From: Phenylobacterium sp.
Lineage (GTDB): Bacteria; Pseudomonadota; Alphaproteobacteria; Caulobacterales; Caulobacteraceae
Assembly (NCBI RefSeq): GCF_019636135.1
Contig: NZ_JAHBYD010000019.1
Location: forward strand, 39,730 to 103,729
Direction of reading: 5' to 3'
Length of the DNA: 64,000 nucleotides
Positions 46,068-55,072 of this stretch are shown here, one piece after another; the first letter of the stretch is position 1, and every line of letters starts with the position of its first letter. The notes below the pieces were generated by a model. That model did not search any database. It was not told the origin of the DNA and saw only the letters and a program-made list of their open reading frames with translations. Position numbers and translations under genes: made by a program.

Positions 46068-46232
46068 CCCGGATCGTCACTGAGCGGCGGCGCGATCCCG
46101 CCGACGCCGACAGTTACAGACTGCCTTGTACGTTTTTCAACCTGAAACAAACAAACAGACTTGTCAGCATGTTTTTTCCGGGCCTAGGTTCGGCCAAGCT
46201 CGGAAAACGAGAGACACGAGGGGGAAACCGAA

Positions 46233-48455
46233 ATGCGCGCTCAGTTCGTGGCGTTGATGGCCGGGTGCAGCCTGGCGGCGATGGCGTCGGCGGCCTGCGC
46301 CGCCGACGAGACGACGGTGAACGAGCTCGTCGTCACCGCGGCCAAGCGGACCGAGCGGCTGCAGGACGTGCCGGTGGCCGTCACCGTGGTCGGCGAGAAC
46401 CAGATGGCGCAGCAGGGCATCACCAGCGCCGTCGACCTGTCGCGGGCCGTCCCGGCGCTGAGCACCGGCGTCGACCAGTTGCGCATCCGCGGGATCGGCA
46501 CCTTCTCGTTCGCGCGCACGTCCGAGGCCAGCGTCGGCTTCATCCTGGACGGCGTCTCGCTGGCGAACGCCGGCCCGGTCGCCCCGCAACTGTTCGACGT
46601 CGCGCGCGTCGAGGTGCTGCCGGGGCCGCAGGGCACGCTGTTCGGCCGCAACGCCTCGGCGGGCGTGATCAACCTGGTCTCCAACGCGCCCGATCCGGGC
46701 GCCTTCGCCGGCAGCGCCCACGTCGAGGTGGGCGAGCGCGCCAGCCGAACCGCGCAACTGATGTCCAACCTTCCCCTCGGCGCGGACGCGGCGCTGCGGC
46801 TGACGGCGTCCTATGTGCGCAAGCCGCAGCGCATCCACAACCTGCCGAACGATAGCTGGAACAACGAGGAGGCCACCAACGGCCGCGCCCGCCTCCTGTG
46901 GCGGCCGTCGCAGGACGTGACGGTGAACCTGATCGGCGACTACAGCCGCGTCCTGAACAAGGGCGGCAACCTCTTCTCCGTCTACCTTGCGACCCCCGGG
47001 AGCACGCTGAGCGCCCAGCTCGCGGCCTGCGGCGTCACGGTGAGCCGCGACAACAACGAGACCTGCATCGGCGGCGGCAACAATTCGAAGAGCGAGGCCT
47101 GGGGCGTGTCCGGCCAGGCGGACTGGACGCTCGGCGACCTGACGCTCACGTCGCTGACGGCCTTCCGCGGCTACGACCAGGCGGGCGGCGGCGACGCGGA
47201 CAGCACCCTGCTGAACATCCTCGACCTCAACGGCGGCACGGCGCGGGTGCGCAACTTCAGCCAGGAGCTGCGGATCACGTCGCCGTCGGGCGGCCGGCTC
47301 GAGTACGTGGCGGGCCTCTACTATTTCAACAGCAACCAGGACTACACCGGCGAGCAGGCCGGTGGGCTGGGCCTGCTGCCGGCCCCGCTCACCCTGGGCC
47401 AGGACTTCGCCACCGAGGCGCGCAGCCGCAGCTATGCGGCCTTCGGCCAGGCGACGCTGCACGCGACGGACGACCTGCGGATCATCGCCGGGCTGCGCCT
47501 GAACCGCGAGGAGCTGCGGGCGTCCACGACGCGGGTGGTCCATCCGGGCGCCCTGAACGCGTTCGGGTCCCTGCTGCCGATCCAGGGGTCGGCCAGGGAC
47601 GACAGCGTGTCCTACCGCCTCGGCGCGCAGTACGACGTGAGCGACGCGGCGATGGCCTACCTGACCTACAACCGCGGCTACAAGGGCCCGGCGATCAACG
47701 ACCAGGCGGCCAGCCCCACGCTGCCCCTGATCATCCGCCCGGAAGTGCCGAAAGCCTGGGAACTGGGCCTGAAGTCCGAGCTGCTGGACGGGCGCATCGC
47801 GCTCAACCTGGCGGCCTTCCGCACCCGGATCACCGACTTCCAGACCCAGTACTACAACCCGCAACTGCCGGGGTACGTGTTCGGCAACGCCCCGTCGCTG
47901 ACGACCAAGGGCGTCCAGGCCGACCTCTTCGGGCGGGTCAGCGACGACCTGTCGGTCACCCTGGGCGCGATCTACACCGACGCCAGCTACGGCAAGGGCT
48001 ACCTGGTGGCCTGCTCGCAGCGGCAGACGGCGGCGCAAGGGTGCTTCCCGGTCACCGGCGGGACGGCGCAGGACGCGGCCGGAACGCGCCTTTCCGGCGT
48101 GCCGAAGTTCAAGGCGACGGGCAGTTTCGACTATCGTGCGCGGCTGACCGATGGCCTGGAGGGCTTCGTCCAGGGCGACCTCGTCTACACGACGCGCATC
48201 TACTACGGGCAGGGCTTCGATCCGCTGAACTCGACCGGCAAGCACCTGGTCGTCGGCGGCCGCATCGGCGCGCGGACCACCGACGGGCGCTTCGGCGGGG
48301 CGATCTACGTGCGCAACCTCTTCGACGAGCGCGCGCCCTACCTCACCCTGGCGCAACCGCTGGCCGGCCAGCTCGGGGAGACGAACGGCTTCGTGCAGTC
48401 GTTCGGGCCCGAGGCCTTCCGCGTGATCGGCGTCTCGCTCGACGCCAGGTTCTGA
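46233..48455 (+). CDS. TonB-dependent receptor
   Basis: A 740-residue outer-membrane receptor with signal peptide MRAQFVALMAGCSLAAMASA, TonB box NELVVTAAK (about 30-38), plug blocks QLRIRGIGTFSFARTSEASV and VEVLPGPQGTLFGRNASAG, and a barrel ending in VIGVSLDARF. A strong ribosome site (GAGGGGG) is in front of the ATG. It is followed after 23 bp by an exported esterase gene and divergent from the TetR gene. Together with the two leftward esterases it forms an uptake-and-cleavage island, most likely for an ester-type plant or microbial compound. This receptor is more distant from the other two nutrient receptors. Confidence 0.93.
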   Translation: MRAQFVALMAGCSLAAMASAACAADETTVNELVVTAAKRTERLQDVPVAVTVVGENQMAQQGITSAVDLSRAVPALSTGVDQLRIRGIGTFSFARTSEASVGFILDGVSLANAGPVAPQLFDVARVEVLPGPQGTLFGRNASAGVINLVSNAPDPGAFAGSAHVEVGERASRTAQLMSNLPLGADAALRLTASYVRKPQRIHNLPNDSWNNEEATNGRARLLWRPSQDVTVNLIGDYSRVLNKGGNLFSVYLATPGSTLSAQLAACGVTVSRDNNETCIGGGNNSKSEAWGVSGQADWTLGDLTLTSLTAFRGYDQAGGGDADSTLLNILDLNGGTARVRNFSQELRITSPSGGRLEYVAGLYYFNSNQDYTGEQAGGLGLLPAPLTLGQDFATEARSRSYAAFGQATLHATDDLRIIAGLRLNREELRASTTRVVHPGALNAFGSLLPIQGSARDDSVSYRLGAQYDVSDAAMAYLTYNRGYKGPAINDQAASPTLPLIIRPEVPKAWELGLKSELLDGRIALNLAAFRTRITDFQTQYYNPQLPGYVFGNAPSLTTKGVQADLFGRVSDDLSVTLGAIYTDASYGKGYLVACSQRQTAAQGCFPVTGGTAQDAAGTRLSGVPKFKATGSFDYRARLTDGLEGFVQGDLVYTTRIYYGQGFDPLNSTGKHLVVGGRIGARTTDGRFGGAIYVRNLFDERAPYLTLAQPLAGQLGETNGFVQSFGPEAFRVIGVSLDARF

Positions 48456-48478
48456 ACCGGGGCGCGGGGAACAGCATC

Positions 48479-49543
48479 ATGGACCATGACGCCGTGGCGA
48501 AGACGTCGCGACGCGCCCTGTCCGCCGCGTTGGGGGCGGGCTTCGCCAGCCTGTGGGCGCCGGCCCCGGCGCGCGCGCAGGGCCTGCCCGCGCCGGACGA
48601 TCCGTTGCGCGTCGTGGCGCCCGAATACGCGCCATACTTCCCCCTGATCCGGGAAATGGCGGCGTTGCCGCCGATCAGCCGGGAGAACCTCGCGGAGCGG
48701 CGCCGGCCCGACACGCGTTTCGCCGCCGAGCCGGCCGCATCGCCGTCCGTGGTCGAGCGGATCGTTCCAGGCCCCGCCGGAGCGCCCGACGTGCGCGTGT
48801 TCGTCGTCAACGGCGGCGGGACGGGGAAGCCCGCGATCCTGCACACCCACGGGGGCGGCTTCGTCACCGGATCGGCCCGAAGCGGCTTGCGCACATTGCA
48901 GGACATCGCGCGATCGCTCGGCTGCGTCATCGTGACCGTGGACTACCGCCTGGCGCCCGAGACCCGTTTCCCGGGGGCGCTCGAAGACAACTACGCCGCC
49001 CTGAGGTGGGTGCAGAGGAACGCAGCCGAGTTAGGCGTCGACCCGCGCCGCCTCGCCGTCATGGGCGAGAGCGCCGGGGGCGGCCACGCCGCGATGCTGG
49101 CGATCGCCGCCCGGCAGCGCGGCGAGGTCCCGCTGGTCTTCCAGGCGCTCACCTATCCCATGCTGGACGACCGCACCGGCAGCACGCAGCCCACGGCGCC
49201 CCACATCGGCCGGATCCTCTGGCGCGCCGCGGACAACCGGTTCGGCTGGACGTCGCTGCTCGGCGTCCCGGCCGGGTCGGCGCGCGTGCCTCCCGGGTCG
49301 GTTCCGGCGCGCGTGCGGGACCTTGGCGGCCTGCCGCCGGCCTTCATCGCCGTCGGCGCCATCGACCTCTTCGTCGACGAGGACATCGCCTATGCCCGCC
49401 GGTTGATCGCGGCCGGCGTTCCCACGGAGCTGCACGTGTATCCCGGCGCCTTCCACGGGTTCAACGTCGCGCCGACGCCCATGGGCCGGCGCTACAACGC
49501 CGCCCTCCTGGCCGCGCTGGGGAACGCCTTCGCGACAGCGTAG
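48479..49543 (+). CDS. Exported HSL-type esterase
   Basis: A 354-residue alpha/beta hydrolase of the hormone-sensitive-lipase group. The leader KTSRRALSAALGAGFASLWA is Tat-like. The oxyanion motif is HTHGGGFVTG, the nucleophile Ser lies in GESAGGG, the acid Asp in GAIDLFVDE and the base His in YPGAFHGFN, so the triad is complete. It starts 23 bp after the TonB receptor gene, so both are one operon. It probably splits an imported ester in the periplasm. Confidence 0.9.
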   Translation: MDHDAVAKTSRRALSAALGAGFASLWAPAPARAQGLPAPDDPLRVVAPEYAPYFPLIREMAALPPISRENLAERRRPDTRFAAEPAASPSVVERIVPGPAGAPDVRVFVVNGGGTGKPAILHTHGGGFVTGSARSGLRTLQDIARSLGCVIVTVDYRLAPETRFPGALEDNYAALRWVQRNAAELGVDPRRLAVMGESAGGGHAAMLAIAARQRGEVPLVFQALTYPMLDDRTGSTQPTAPHIGRILWRAADNRFGWTSLLGVPAGSARVPPGSVPARVRDLGGLPPAFIAVGAIDLFVDEDIAYARRLIAAGVPTELHVYPGAFHGFNVAPTPMGRRYNAALLAALGNAFATA

Positions 49544-49737
49544 GACGGGAGCGGGGAAGAGGTGGGCCGAGGGTGTGCGCCCGACCCATTCTTGCGGCGC
49601 GCGAGAGCGGCCGGTCTGGAGGACGTCGGACACGACGCCCGCCACGATGCCGGTACGGCGGCCCGGCCATGGATAGGGGGATACGGCCGGACCGCCTCGC
49701 TCTGGCCATTGGCGAAATGAGCCAGACTGAAGTTCAT

Positions 49738-49758
49738 ATATATCGTGACACGATATAT
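49738..49758. promoter_or_regulatory. Perfect 21-bp palindrome, possible orphan operator
   Basis: 10-bp arms ATATATCGTG and CACGATATAT flank a single central A. It lies in the 286-bp gap (49544-49829) between convergent genes, so no start codon is near. The AT-rich flanks could carry a promoter in either direction. Nothing else is visible in the gap. Confidence 0.6.
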
Positions 49759-49829
49759 TCAAGTCCACACGGCCATGTCGGCCTGACGGGTCAGCCCCGC
49801 CCGCTCCGCGGCTTCGCCTTGGTGCGAGA

Positions 49830-50513
49830 TCAGACCTCAGCCCAGTTCCGCAGGAGGTTGTGGTAGGCGCCGGTGAGGCTGACGACCGGCGCCGCCTCCG
49901 GGCCCATGGCCCGGGACACCTCCTGGACAGCCAGGTCCATGTCGAACAGCAGGCGACGACGGGCGTCGTCGCGGACCAGGCTCTGGATCCAGAAGAAGCT
50001 GGCGACCCGCTCGCCGCGGGTGATCGCCGTGACGCGGTGGATCGAAGACGCCGGGTAGAGGATCAGGTCGCCGGCCGGCAGCTTGACGATGTGGCTGCCG
50101 TAGGTGTCGTCGACGGTGAGCTCGCCGCCGTCGTAGTCCTCGGGCTCGGACAGGAAGAGCGTCGCCGACAGGTCGGTGCGGATCATGCCGCCGGTGGCGG
50201 GGTTGCGCCGGATCGCGTTGTCGATGTGGTCGCCGAACCCGTGGCCACCGCCGTAGCGGTTGAACAGCGGCGGCAGGATCGTCCGCGGCAGGGCGGCCGA
50301 GACGAACAGCGGATTGGCGTTCAGCGCCTCGACGATGGCGCGGCCCACGTCGATCGCGGCCGGATCATCCTGCGGGAGCTGCAGGTTGCGCTTGGCCATG
50401 GCGGCCTGCGGTCCCGAGGTGAGGTTGCCGTCGACCCAGGCGGCGGCGTCCAGGGACGCCCGGCAGGCCCTGACCTGGTCCGCGGTCAGCACGCCCGGCA
50501 CATGCAGCATCAT
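49830..50513 (-). CDS. Fe(II)/2-oxoglutarate PKHD-type hydroxylase (PiuC/YbiX-like)
   Basis: A 227-residue non-heme iron dioxygenase. The iron ligands His96 and Asp98 lie in [11 protein letters not shown], and the distal His159 in SSIHRVT. Arg169 is a candidate for 2-oxoglutarate binding. The start [10 protein letters not shown] and the block [13 protein letters not shown] are typical of YbiX/PiuC. Homologues sit beside catecholate-siderophore receptors (Fiu/PiuA), as here. The ATG overlaps the stop of the Sel1 gene (ATGA). Its substrate is unknown, though a role in siderophore or iron handling is inferred. Confidence 0.9.
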   Translation of the reverse strand: MMLHVPGVLTADQVRACRASLDAAAWVDGNLTSGPQAAMAKRNLQLPQDDPAAIDVGRAIVEALNANPLFVSAALPRTILPPLFNRYGGGHGFGDHIDNAIRRNPATGGMIRTDLSATLFLSEPEDYDGGELTVDDTYGSHIVKLPAGDLILYPASSIHRVTAITRGERVASFFWIQSLVRDDARRRLLFDMDLAVQEVSRAMGPEAAPVVSLTGAYHNLLRNWAEV

Positions 50514-51250
50514 TGCGGGATCGCCTCCAGCCTGTCGGCCAGGCGCCGATAGGCCTCGACCGGGGCCGTGCGGAGGAAGGCGCAGACCTTGCCCCGGAAC
50601 GCCGGTGTGGCGCCGCGCCCGGACTGCTCGAACCAATCGAGGGCCGCCTGGACCTCGCCCTCGGCCGCCAGGACACGGCCGAAGTTGAACTGGCCGCGGA
50701 AGTCGCCGAGCGCGGCGGATTGACGATAGCAGGCGCGGGCGGCGGCGAGGTCGCGGGGCGTCTCCCAGCCGTCCTCGTGGAAGCCGCCCACGATGTTGAT
50801 CGCCTTGGCGTGGCCCAGGGCGGCGGCCTTCCTGAACCAGGCGAAGGCGGCGGGCCGATCGGCGGGCACGCCCTCGCCCAGCATCAGGCGGGTGGCGTAG
50901 TTGTACATGCCCCAGTCGGAGCCGGCGTGGGCGGCGCGGCGGAAGAACTGGGCGGCCAGAGGCATGTTGATCGCCGTGCCCCAACCGTTCTCGTAACAGC
51001 GCCCCGCCATGTTGAGCGCCATCGGGTGGCCGGTCCGGGCGGCCTTCAGGAACCACAGCAGGCCCTCGGCGGGGTTCGCCGGAGCGCCGACCCCGTCCAG
51101 CCGGCGCTGGCCGAGCTGGACCTGGGCCTCCGCCACGCCGGCTTCGGCGACCGTGCGCAGCCAGGCCGTCGCCTCGTGCGGCGGCCGGGCCATGGCGGCG
51201 GCGACGTCGGCTGCGCCCAGTTCGTTCACGTCAAAAGCGGGCTCGGTCAA
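50510..51250 (-). CDS. Sel1-repeat protein of the iron locus
   Basis: A 246-residue solenoid of Sel1-like repeats: [60 protein letters not shown], then [20 protein letters not shown]. No signal peptide is seen. The TTG start at 51250 has a strong GGGAGGGG site 3-10 bp upstream. A GTG seven codons later is the alternative. The gene lies between a siderophore receptor and the PKHD hydroxylase and overlaps the latter, matching a gene order seen in many proteobacteria. It is probably a scaffold for protein interaction. Confidence 0.85.
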   Translation of the reverse strand: MTEPAFDVNELGAADVAAAMARPPHEATAWLRTVAEAGVAEAQVQLGQRRLDGVGAPANPAEGLLWFLKAARTGHPMALNMAGRCYENGWGTAINMPLAAQFFRRAAHAGSDWGMYNYATRLMLGEGVPADRPAAFAWFRKAAALGHAKAINIVGGFHEDGWETPRDLAAARACYRQSAALGDFRGQFNFGRVLAAEGEVQAALDWFEQSGRGATPAFRGKVCAFLRTAPVEAYRRLADRLEAIPQ

Positions 51251-51330
51251 GCGCCCCTCCCGGAAAAGAAGTACGCGCCGCGACGGCGGGGGACCCCGTC
51301 GCGGCGCGCGGTCTGAGCGCGAGCAGCAGC

Positions 51331-53625
51331 TCAGAACTTGGCGTTCAGCGTCACGACCGCAGAACGGCCCGGCGCGATGGTGGCGTAGTGGGTCGGATAG
51401 GCCTGGGTGAAGTAGGTCTTGTCCGTCAGGTTCTGGATGTTGAGCTGGGCCGTCAGCTTGTCGTTGATGACGTAGGACGCGGTCGCGTCGAAGCGCCAGT
51501 AGGACGGCACGAACTTCTGCAGGTTCGGGTTGGTGCTGCCCTTCACCTTGGCCATGTAGTTGGCGCCGCCGCCGACGGTCAGTCGCGGCATGACCTCATA
51601 GGTGGTCCACAGCGACAGGCTGTTCCTGGGCGTGTTGGGGAAGGGCTGGCCATCGGTCAGGCCGGCGGCTGCGCCCGCACCACCGTTCCGCACCAGGACG
51701 GCGTCGAGATAGGTGTACCCGCCGAACACGTCCCACTTGTCGGTGATGGAACCCGAGGCGCCGACCTCGAAGCCGCGCACCCGGCGCTTGCCGGCCGTGG
51801 CGACCGTGCCGTCGGCCTGGGTGATGCGCACGTTGGTGGTGTTGATCTCGAACACCGCGCTGGTCAGGCTGAGCTTGCCGCCGAACACGTCCCACTTGGC
51901 GCCGGCCTCGAGGGTCTTGTTCCTCTCCGGGTTCAGGTTGGCGTTGATGGCGCTGGAGAGCGCGCTGGGATCGCTGCCCTGCGACAGGGCGTTGCCGGCC
52001 GGCGTGGCCGAGGTGGCGAACGACACATAGAGGGCGGCCGCGGCGACCGGCTTGTAGACCACCGCGCCCTGGTAGTTGAAGAGGTTGTCGGTGCGCTCGA
52101 ACGTGCTGCGGGCGAAGGGCGTGGTGGTGGCGCGGGCGCTGACGAACTTGGCGTCGTAGCGATCATAGCGGGCGCCCAGGTTCACCTGCCACTGTTCGTT
52201 GATGATGATGGTGTCGAACGCGTAGATCGACTTGGTGTCGGTGCGCGCGTTGGTCGGGTTGTTCGACCGGCTGATCACCCCCAGGAAGGGGTCGTTGGGG
52301 TTGGGGTTGTAGAGGTCGGTGCAGGAATAGACGGCGATGGCCGCCGCCGAGCAGCGGTTGAAGGTCGCCGACAGCGCGCCGTTGTAGGAGAGGATGTAGC
52401 TGTCGTTCTCGCTCTCCTCGCGTGAGATCTCGATGCCGGTGGCGAAGTTGTGCGTGATTCCGCCGGTCTCGAAGGTCCCGTAGAGATCCGTCTGGTTGAT
52501 GATCGACTCGACCGTCGAGACCCGGCTGTTGTGACGCCGCCAGACCAGGCCGTAGTAGAGGTTGCCCTGGCTGTCGTCGGGCTGGGTCCACAGGTAATCC
52601 TGCTTCGACTCCGAGTAGCGGGTCGTGTTGCGGAAGTGCAGGTTGCCGCTGAAGTCGTGTTCCAGCCGCACGGTGGCCATGTCCACGTTCTCCTTGCGGA
52701 AATCGCGGTCCTTCACGCCATACCAGTTGCTGCGGTCGACCTTCACCGGGCGGCCGTCGCCGGCCGTCAGGATGCGCGGGCGGCCGTCGGTGCGGGCGTT
52801 GAAGGTGGGGTTGTTGTACGGGATGCCCGTGTCCGGCACGTCGTCGGACTGCAGGTGGTAGTAGCTGATCGTCGCCCGGGTGGGGCCGCCCAGGCCGAAG
52901 GCGATCGACGGCGCCACGCCCCAGCGCTGGTTGTTGACCGCGTCGCGGCCGGCGACGCCCGCGTCGTGGACCATGGCGTTCAGGCGCACGGCCACGCCCT
53001 CGGCGATCACGTGGTTCACGTCGAGCGTGGCGCGCTTGTAGTCGGCCGTGCCGACGCCGACGCTGGCGGCGATCGAATCCGTGCGGTTCGGGACCTTGTT
53101 GTTGATGTAGATGCCGCCGCCGGCGCCGCCGCGGCCGGCATAGGCGCCGCTGGCGCCCTTGATGACCTCGACGCTCTCGGTGTTGAACACCTCGCGCGAC
53201 TGGGCGCCGATGTCGCGCAGGCCGTCGACGAAGGTGCTGGACTGGGCGTCGTAGCCGCGCAGGAAGGGCCGGTCGCCGACCGGGTTGCCGCCCTCGCCGG
53301 CGCCGAAGGTGATGCCGGGGACGGTGCGCAGGGCTTCCACCAGGCTGGTGGAGCCCGTGCTCTGGATCAGCTCCTGCGGGATGACCGAAATCGACTTGGG
53401 CGTGTCGCGCAGCGGGGCCGTGATCTTGGGCGACTGGGCGTCCTTTTTCGCCGCCTCGACGTCGACGCCGCTGACCTCGGTGGCGGGCGCCGCGCCGGCG
53501 CCGTCAGCCTCCGCGGCCAGCGCGTGGGCAGGTACGAGGCCCATGCCCGCCAACCCCGCGACCGCGGCGGCGTTGAAGGCGCCGCGCGCAACGCTGCGCA
53601 CGCCCGTCGAACTCGTCAGTCTCAT
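51331..53625 (-). CDS. TonB-dependent siderophore receptor (Fiu/PiuA-like)
   Basis: A 764-residue ferric-siderophore receptor. The leader is followed by VSGVDVEAAKKDAQSPKITA, then plug blocks DTPKSISVIPQELIQSTGST, LRTVPGITFGAGEGGNPVGD, PFLRGYDAQSSTFVDGLRD and VEVIKGASGAYAGRGGAGGG, all typical of siderophore receptors. The barrel ends YATIAPGRSAVVTLNAKF. The adjacent Sel1 and PKHD hydroxylase genes point to the catecholate type. A Fur box (53664-53682) lies 39 bp upstream and an OmpR-type site farther up at 53727-53771, so iron and a two-component signal probably both matter. Confidence 0.93.
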   Translation of the reverse strand: MRLTSSTGVRSVARGAFNAAAVAGLAGMGLVPAHALAAEADGAGAAPATEVSGVDVEAAKKDAQSPKITAPLRDTPKSISVIPQELIQSTGSTSLVEALRTVPGITFGAGEGGNPVGDRPFLRGYDAQSSTFVDGLRDIGAQSREVFNTESVEVIKGASGAYAGRGGAGGGIYINNKVPNRTDSIAASVGVGTADYKRATLDVNHVIAEGVAVRLNAMVHDAGVAGRDAVNNQRWGVAPSIAFGLGGPTRATISYYHLQSDDVPDTGIPYNNPTFNARTDGRPRILTAGDGRPVKVDRSNWYGVKDRDFRKENVDMATVRLEHDFSGNLHFRNTTRYSESKQDYLWTQPDDSQGNLYYGLVWRRHNSRVSTVESIINQTDLYGTFETGGITHNFATGIEISREESENDSYILSYNGALSATFNRCSAAAIAVYSCTDLYNPNPNDPFLGVISRSNNPTNARTDTKSIYAFDTIIINEQWQVNLGARYDRYDAKFVSARATTTPFARSTFERTDNLFNYQGAVVYKPVAAAALYVSFATSATPAGNALSQGSDPSALSSAINANLNPERNKTLEAGAKWDVFGGKLSLTSAVFEINTTNVRITQADGTVATAGKRRVRGFEVGASGSITDKWDVFGGYTYLDAVLVRNGGAGAAAGLTDGQPFPNTPRNSLSLWTTYEVMPRLTVGGGANYMAKVKGSTNPNLQKFVPSYWRFDATASYVINDKLTAQLNIQNLTDKTYFTQAYPTHYATIAPGRSAVVTLNAKF

Positions 53626-53663
53626 ATCGGATATCCCCAGCAGCCATGCTCCGCCCGCTACAT

Positions 53664-53682
53664 GCGAACGATTATCATTCGC
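53664..53682. promoter_or_regulatory. Fur box of siderophore receptor
   Basis: On the minus strand GCGAATGATAATCGTTCGC, close to the Fur consensus of inverted GATAAT units and nearly palindromic. It sits 39 bp upstream of the receptor ATG. It shares the 15-bp core GAATGATAATCGTTC with the box at 54261-54277. Confidence 0.85.
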
Positions 53683-53726
53683 GGCCTGATAGCTTCCGTT
53701 GCCGGCCGGTCCAGCCAGGAAGCCCT

Positions 53727-53771
53727 AGGTTGGGAATTTGTATAGAAACCCCAATGTGCCGGTAATGTTCG
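53727..53771 (-). promoter_or_regulatory. Promoter module, copy 1 (OmpR-type repeat plus -10)
   Basis: On the minus strand AACATT-N5-CACATT is followed 8 nt later by TATACA (53744-53739). It is 39/45 identical to the module at 54325-54369. The hexamer repeat with 11-bp period and the short distance to the -10 are typical of OmpR-family activated promoters. It points at the siderophore receptor. Confidence 0.6.
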
Positions 53772-53834
53772 GACCCGGTTCGCGCGAAATTCCCGCCCGC
53801 CACAGGGCTTCCCGGCCGCGGCCGGCGAACGGCG

Positions 53835-54152
53835 TCAGGCCAGGTCGGCGACGACGTAGTGGCGGCGGTCCCGGGTCAGGATCTCCATCACCACCCCGGC
53901 CTCGAGCAGGTCGGCGATGAACTTGTAGAGCGTCGATCGTGACGTTCGCAGCCCCTTCGCGACCAGACGATCGTGGAACGCCTCGACACAGATCGGCCCG
54001 TCCGCTTCCTCGAACACCACGAGCAACGCCTGACGGCGGGGGGTCAACCGCAAGCCCGCGCGGCGGCAGGACTCGAGGAGTTTCGACCCGGCGCGTCGGC
54101 CCGCCGGAAGCGGCGGCGCCGCCCGTTCCTGACGCCCGGCCAGGCCTCTCAT
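53835..54152 (-). CDS. Truncated Fur-family regulator (DNA-binding half only)
   Basis: A 105-residue protein. After a basic tail (1-27), residues 30-104 match the Fur winged helix: RRAGLRLTPRRQALLVVFEE, then CVEAFHDRLVAKG and SRSTLYKFIADLLEAGVV, ending in the wing strand RRHYVVADLA. The C-terminal dimerisation and metal-binding half of Fur (HHDH and Cys motifs) is absent, and the downstream DNA shows no frameshifted remnant of it. It may act as a helper, a competitor for Fur boxes, or a decaying gene. It lies between the siderophore receptor and the two-component genes, and its upstream region has a Fur box and the second promoter module. Confidence 0.75.
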   Translation of the reverse strand: MRGLAGRQERAAPPLPAGRRAGSKLLESCRRAGLRLTPRRQALLVVFEEADGPICVEAFHDRLVAKGLRTSRSTLYKFIADLLEAGVVMEILTRDRRHYVVADLA

Positions 54153-54260
54153 CGGCGCACCCTTGCGGCGCGCGGCGCGATGGAGGCGCGGCTCCCATGC
54201 TGCGATGCCCCAGGCTCGGGCGTGCCGATCTGGCCGGGGCCTGTTGACCGCGCGATCCTA

Positions 54261-54277
54261 AGAACGATTATCATTCT
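54261..54277. promoter_or_regulatory. Fur box upstream of truncated fur-like gene
   Basis: On the minus strand AGAATGATAATCGTTCT, 108 bp before the fur-like start. The 15-bp core is identical to the Fur box of the siderophore receptor. It suggests iron-responsive control, possibly auto- or cross-regulation. Confidence 0.8.
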
Positions 54278-54324
54278 CTGGATGCTAATCCCGCCCGACG
54301 GAGCGGCTCATCCCGAAACTTGGA

Positions 54325-54369
54325 AGGTTGGGAAGTTGTATAAGAGCCCCAATGTTGCGGTAATGTTCG
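54325..54369 (-). promoter_or_regulatory. Promoter module, copy 2 (OmpR-type repeat plus -10)
   Basis: On the minus strand AACATT-ACCGC-AACATT with TATACA 8 nt on (54342-54337), aimed at the fur-like gene. It ends 22 bp before the response-regulator start on the plus strand, so binding here could also autoregulate the two-component genes. Confidence 0.6.
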
Positions 54370-54391
54370 CCGCGTCGGCCAAGGTCGCCGG

Positions 54392-55072
54392 ATGAACATC
54401 CTCCTGCTCGAGGACGACCCGAAGACGTCGGCTTTCGTGGCGCAGGGCCTGGAGGAGGCCGGCCACTGCGTGAGCGTTCACACGGCCGGTGAGAACGCGT
54501 TGCGCGAGGCGCTGGATCGCCCTTTCGACATCCTCGTGCTGGACCGGATGGTTCGCGGCATGGATGGCCTGACGGTGCTCACGCAGGTTCGCGCCCACGG
54601 CTGCCAAACCCCGACCATCATGCTCACCGCGCTGGCCCGGGTCGAGGATCGCGTCGTTGGGCTCCAGGCCGGCGCCGACGACTACCTGGTGAAGCCTTTC
54701 GCCTTCGCCGAACTCGCCGCGCGCATCACCGCCCTCGCCCGGCGCCCGCCGCTTGCCGAGGCGGCCGCGGTGCTTCGCGTCGGCGATCTGGAAATGGACG
54801 TCCATCGGCGCGAAGTCCGCAGGGGCGGCCGTCACATCGACCTGCAGCCGCGCGAGTTCAGCCTGCTCGAGCAGTTGATGCGCAACCCCGACCGGGTGGT
54901 CACGCGAACCATGCTGCTGGATCGGGTCTGGAACCTCGGCTTCGACCCCAGGACCAACATCGTCGAGAGCCACATGAGCCGCCTGCGGGCCAAGCTGAGC
55001 GAGGGCTTTGCGACCCAGCCGATCCGCACGGTGCGCGGCTCGGGTTATATCCTGGCCCCAGATGATCGCTAG
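54392..55072 (+). CDS. OmpR-family response regulator
   Basis: A 226-residue regulator. The receiver domain has LLEDD near the N-terminus, the phospho-acceptor Asp51 in DILVLDRMV, and Lys in YLVKPF. The C-terminal winged helix includes REFSLLEQLMRNPDRVVTRT and RTVRGSGYIL. It belongs to the group that includes metal- and stress-responsive regulators such as CusR/IrlR. Its likely DNA site is the AATGTT-N5-AATGTT repeat just upstream. The kinase gene overlaps its 3' end by 11 bp. Confidence 0.92.
   Translation: MNILLLEDDPKTSAFVAQGLEEAGHCVSVHTAGENALREALDRPFDILVLDRMVRGMDGLTVLTQVRAHGCQTPTIMLTALARVEDRVVGLQAGADDYLVKPFAFAELAARITALARRPPLAEAAAVLRVGDLEMDVHRREVRRGGRHIDLQPREFSLLEQLMRNPDRVVTRTMLLDRVWNLGFDPRTNIVESHMSRLRAKLSEGFATQPIRTVRGSGYILAPDDR

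Noticed and set aside
46141..46175. Possible TetR operator around CTGAAACAAAC ... TTGTCAG before the receptor gene.
   Set aside because: The arms match only with an added base, so it was not listed as a feature.
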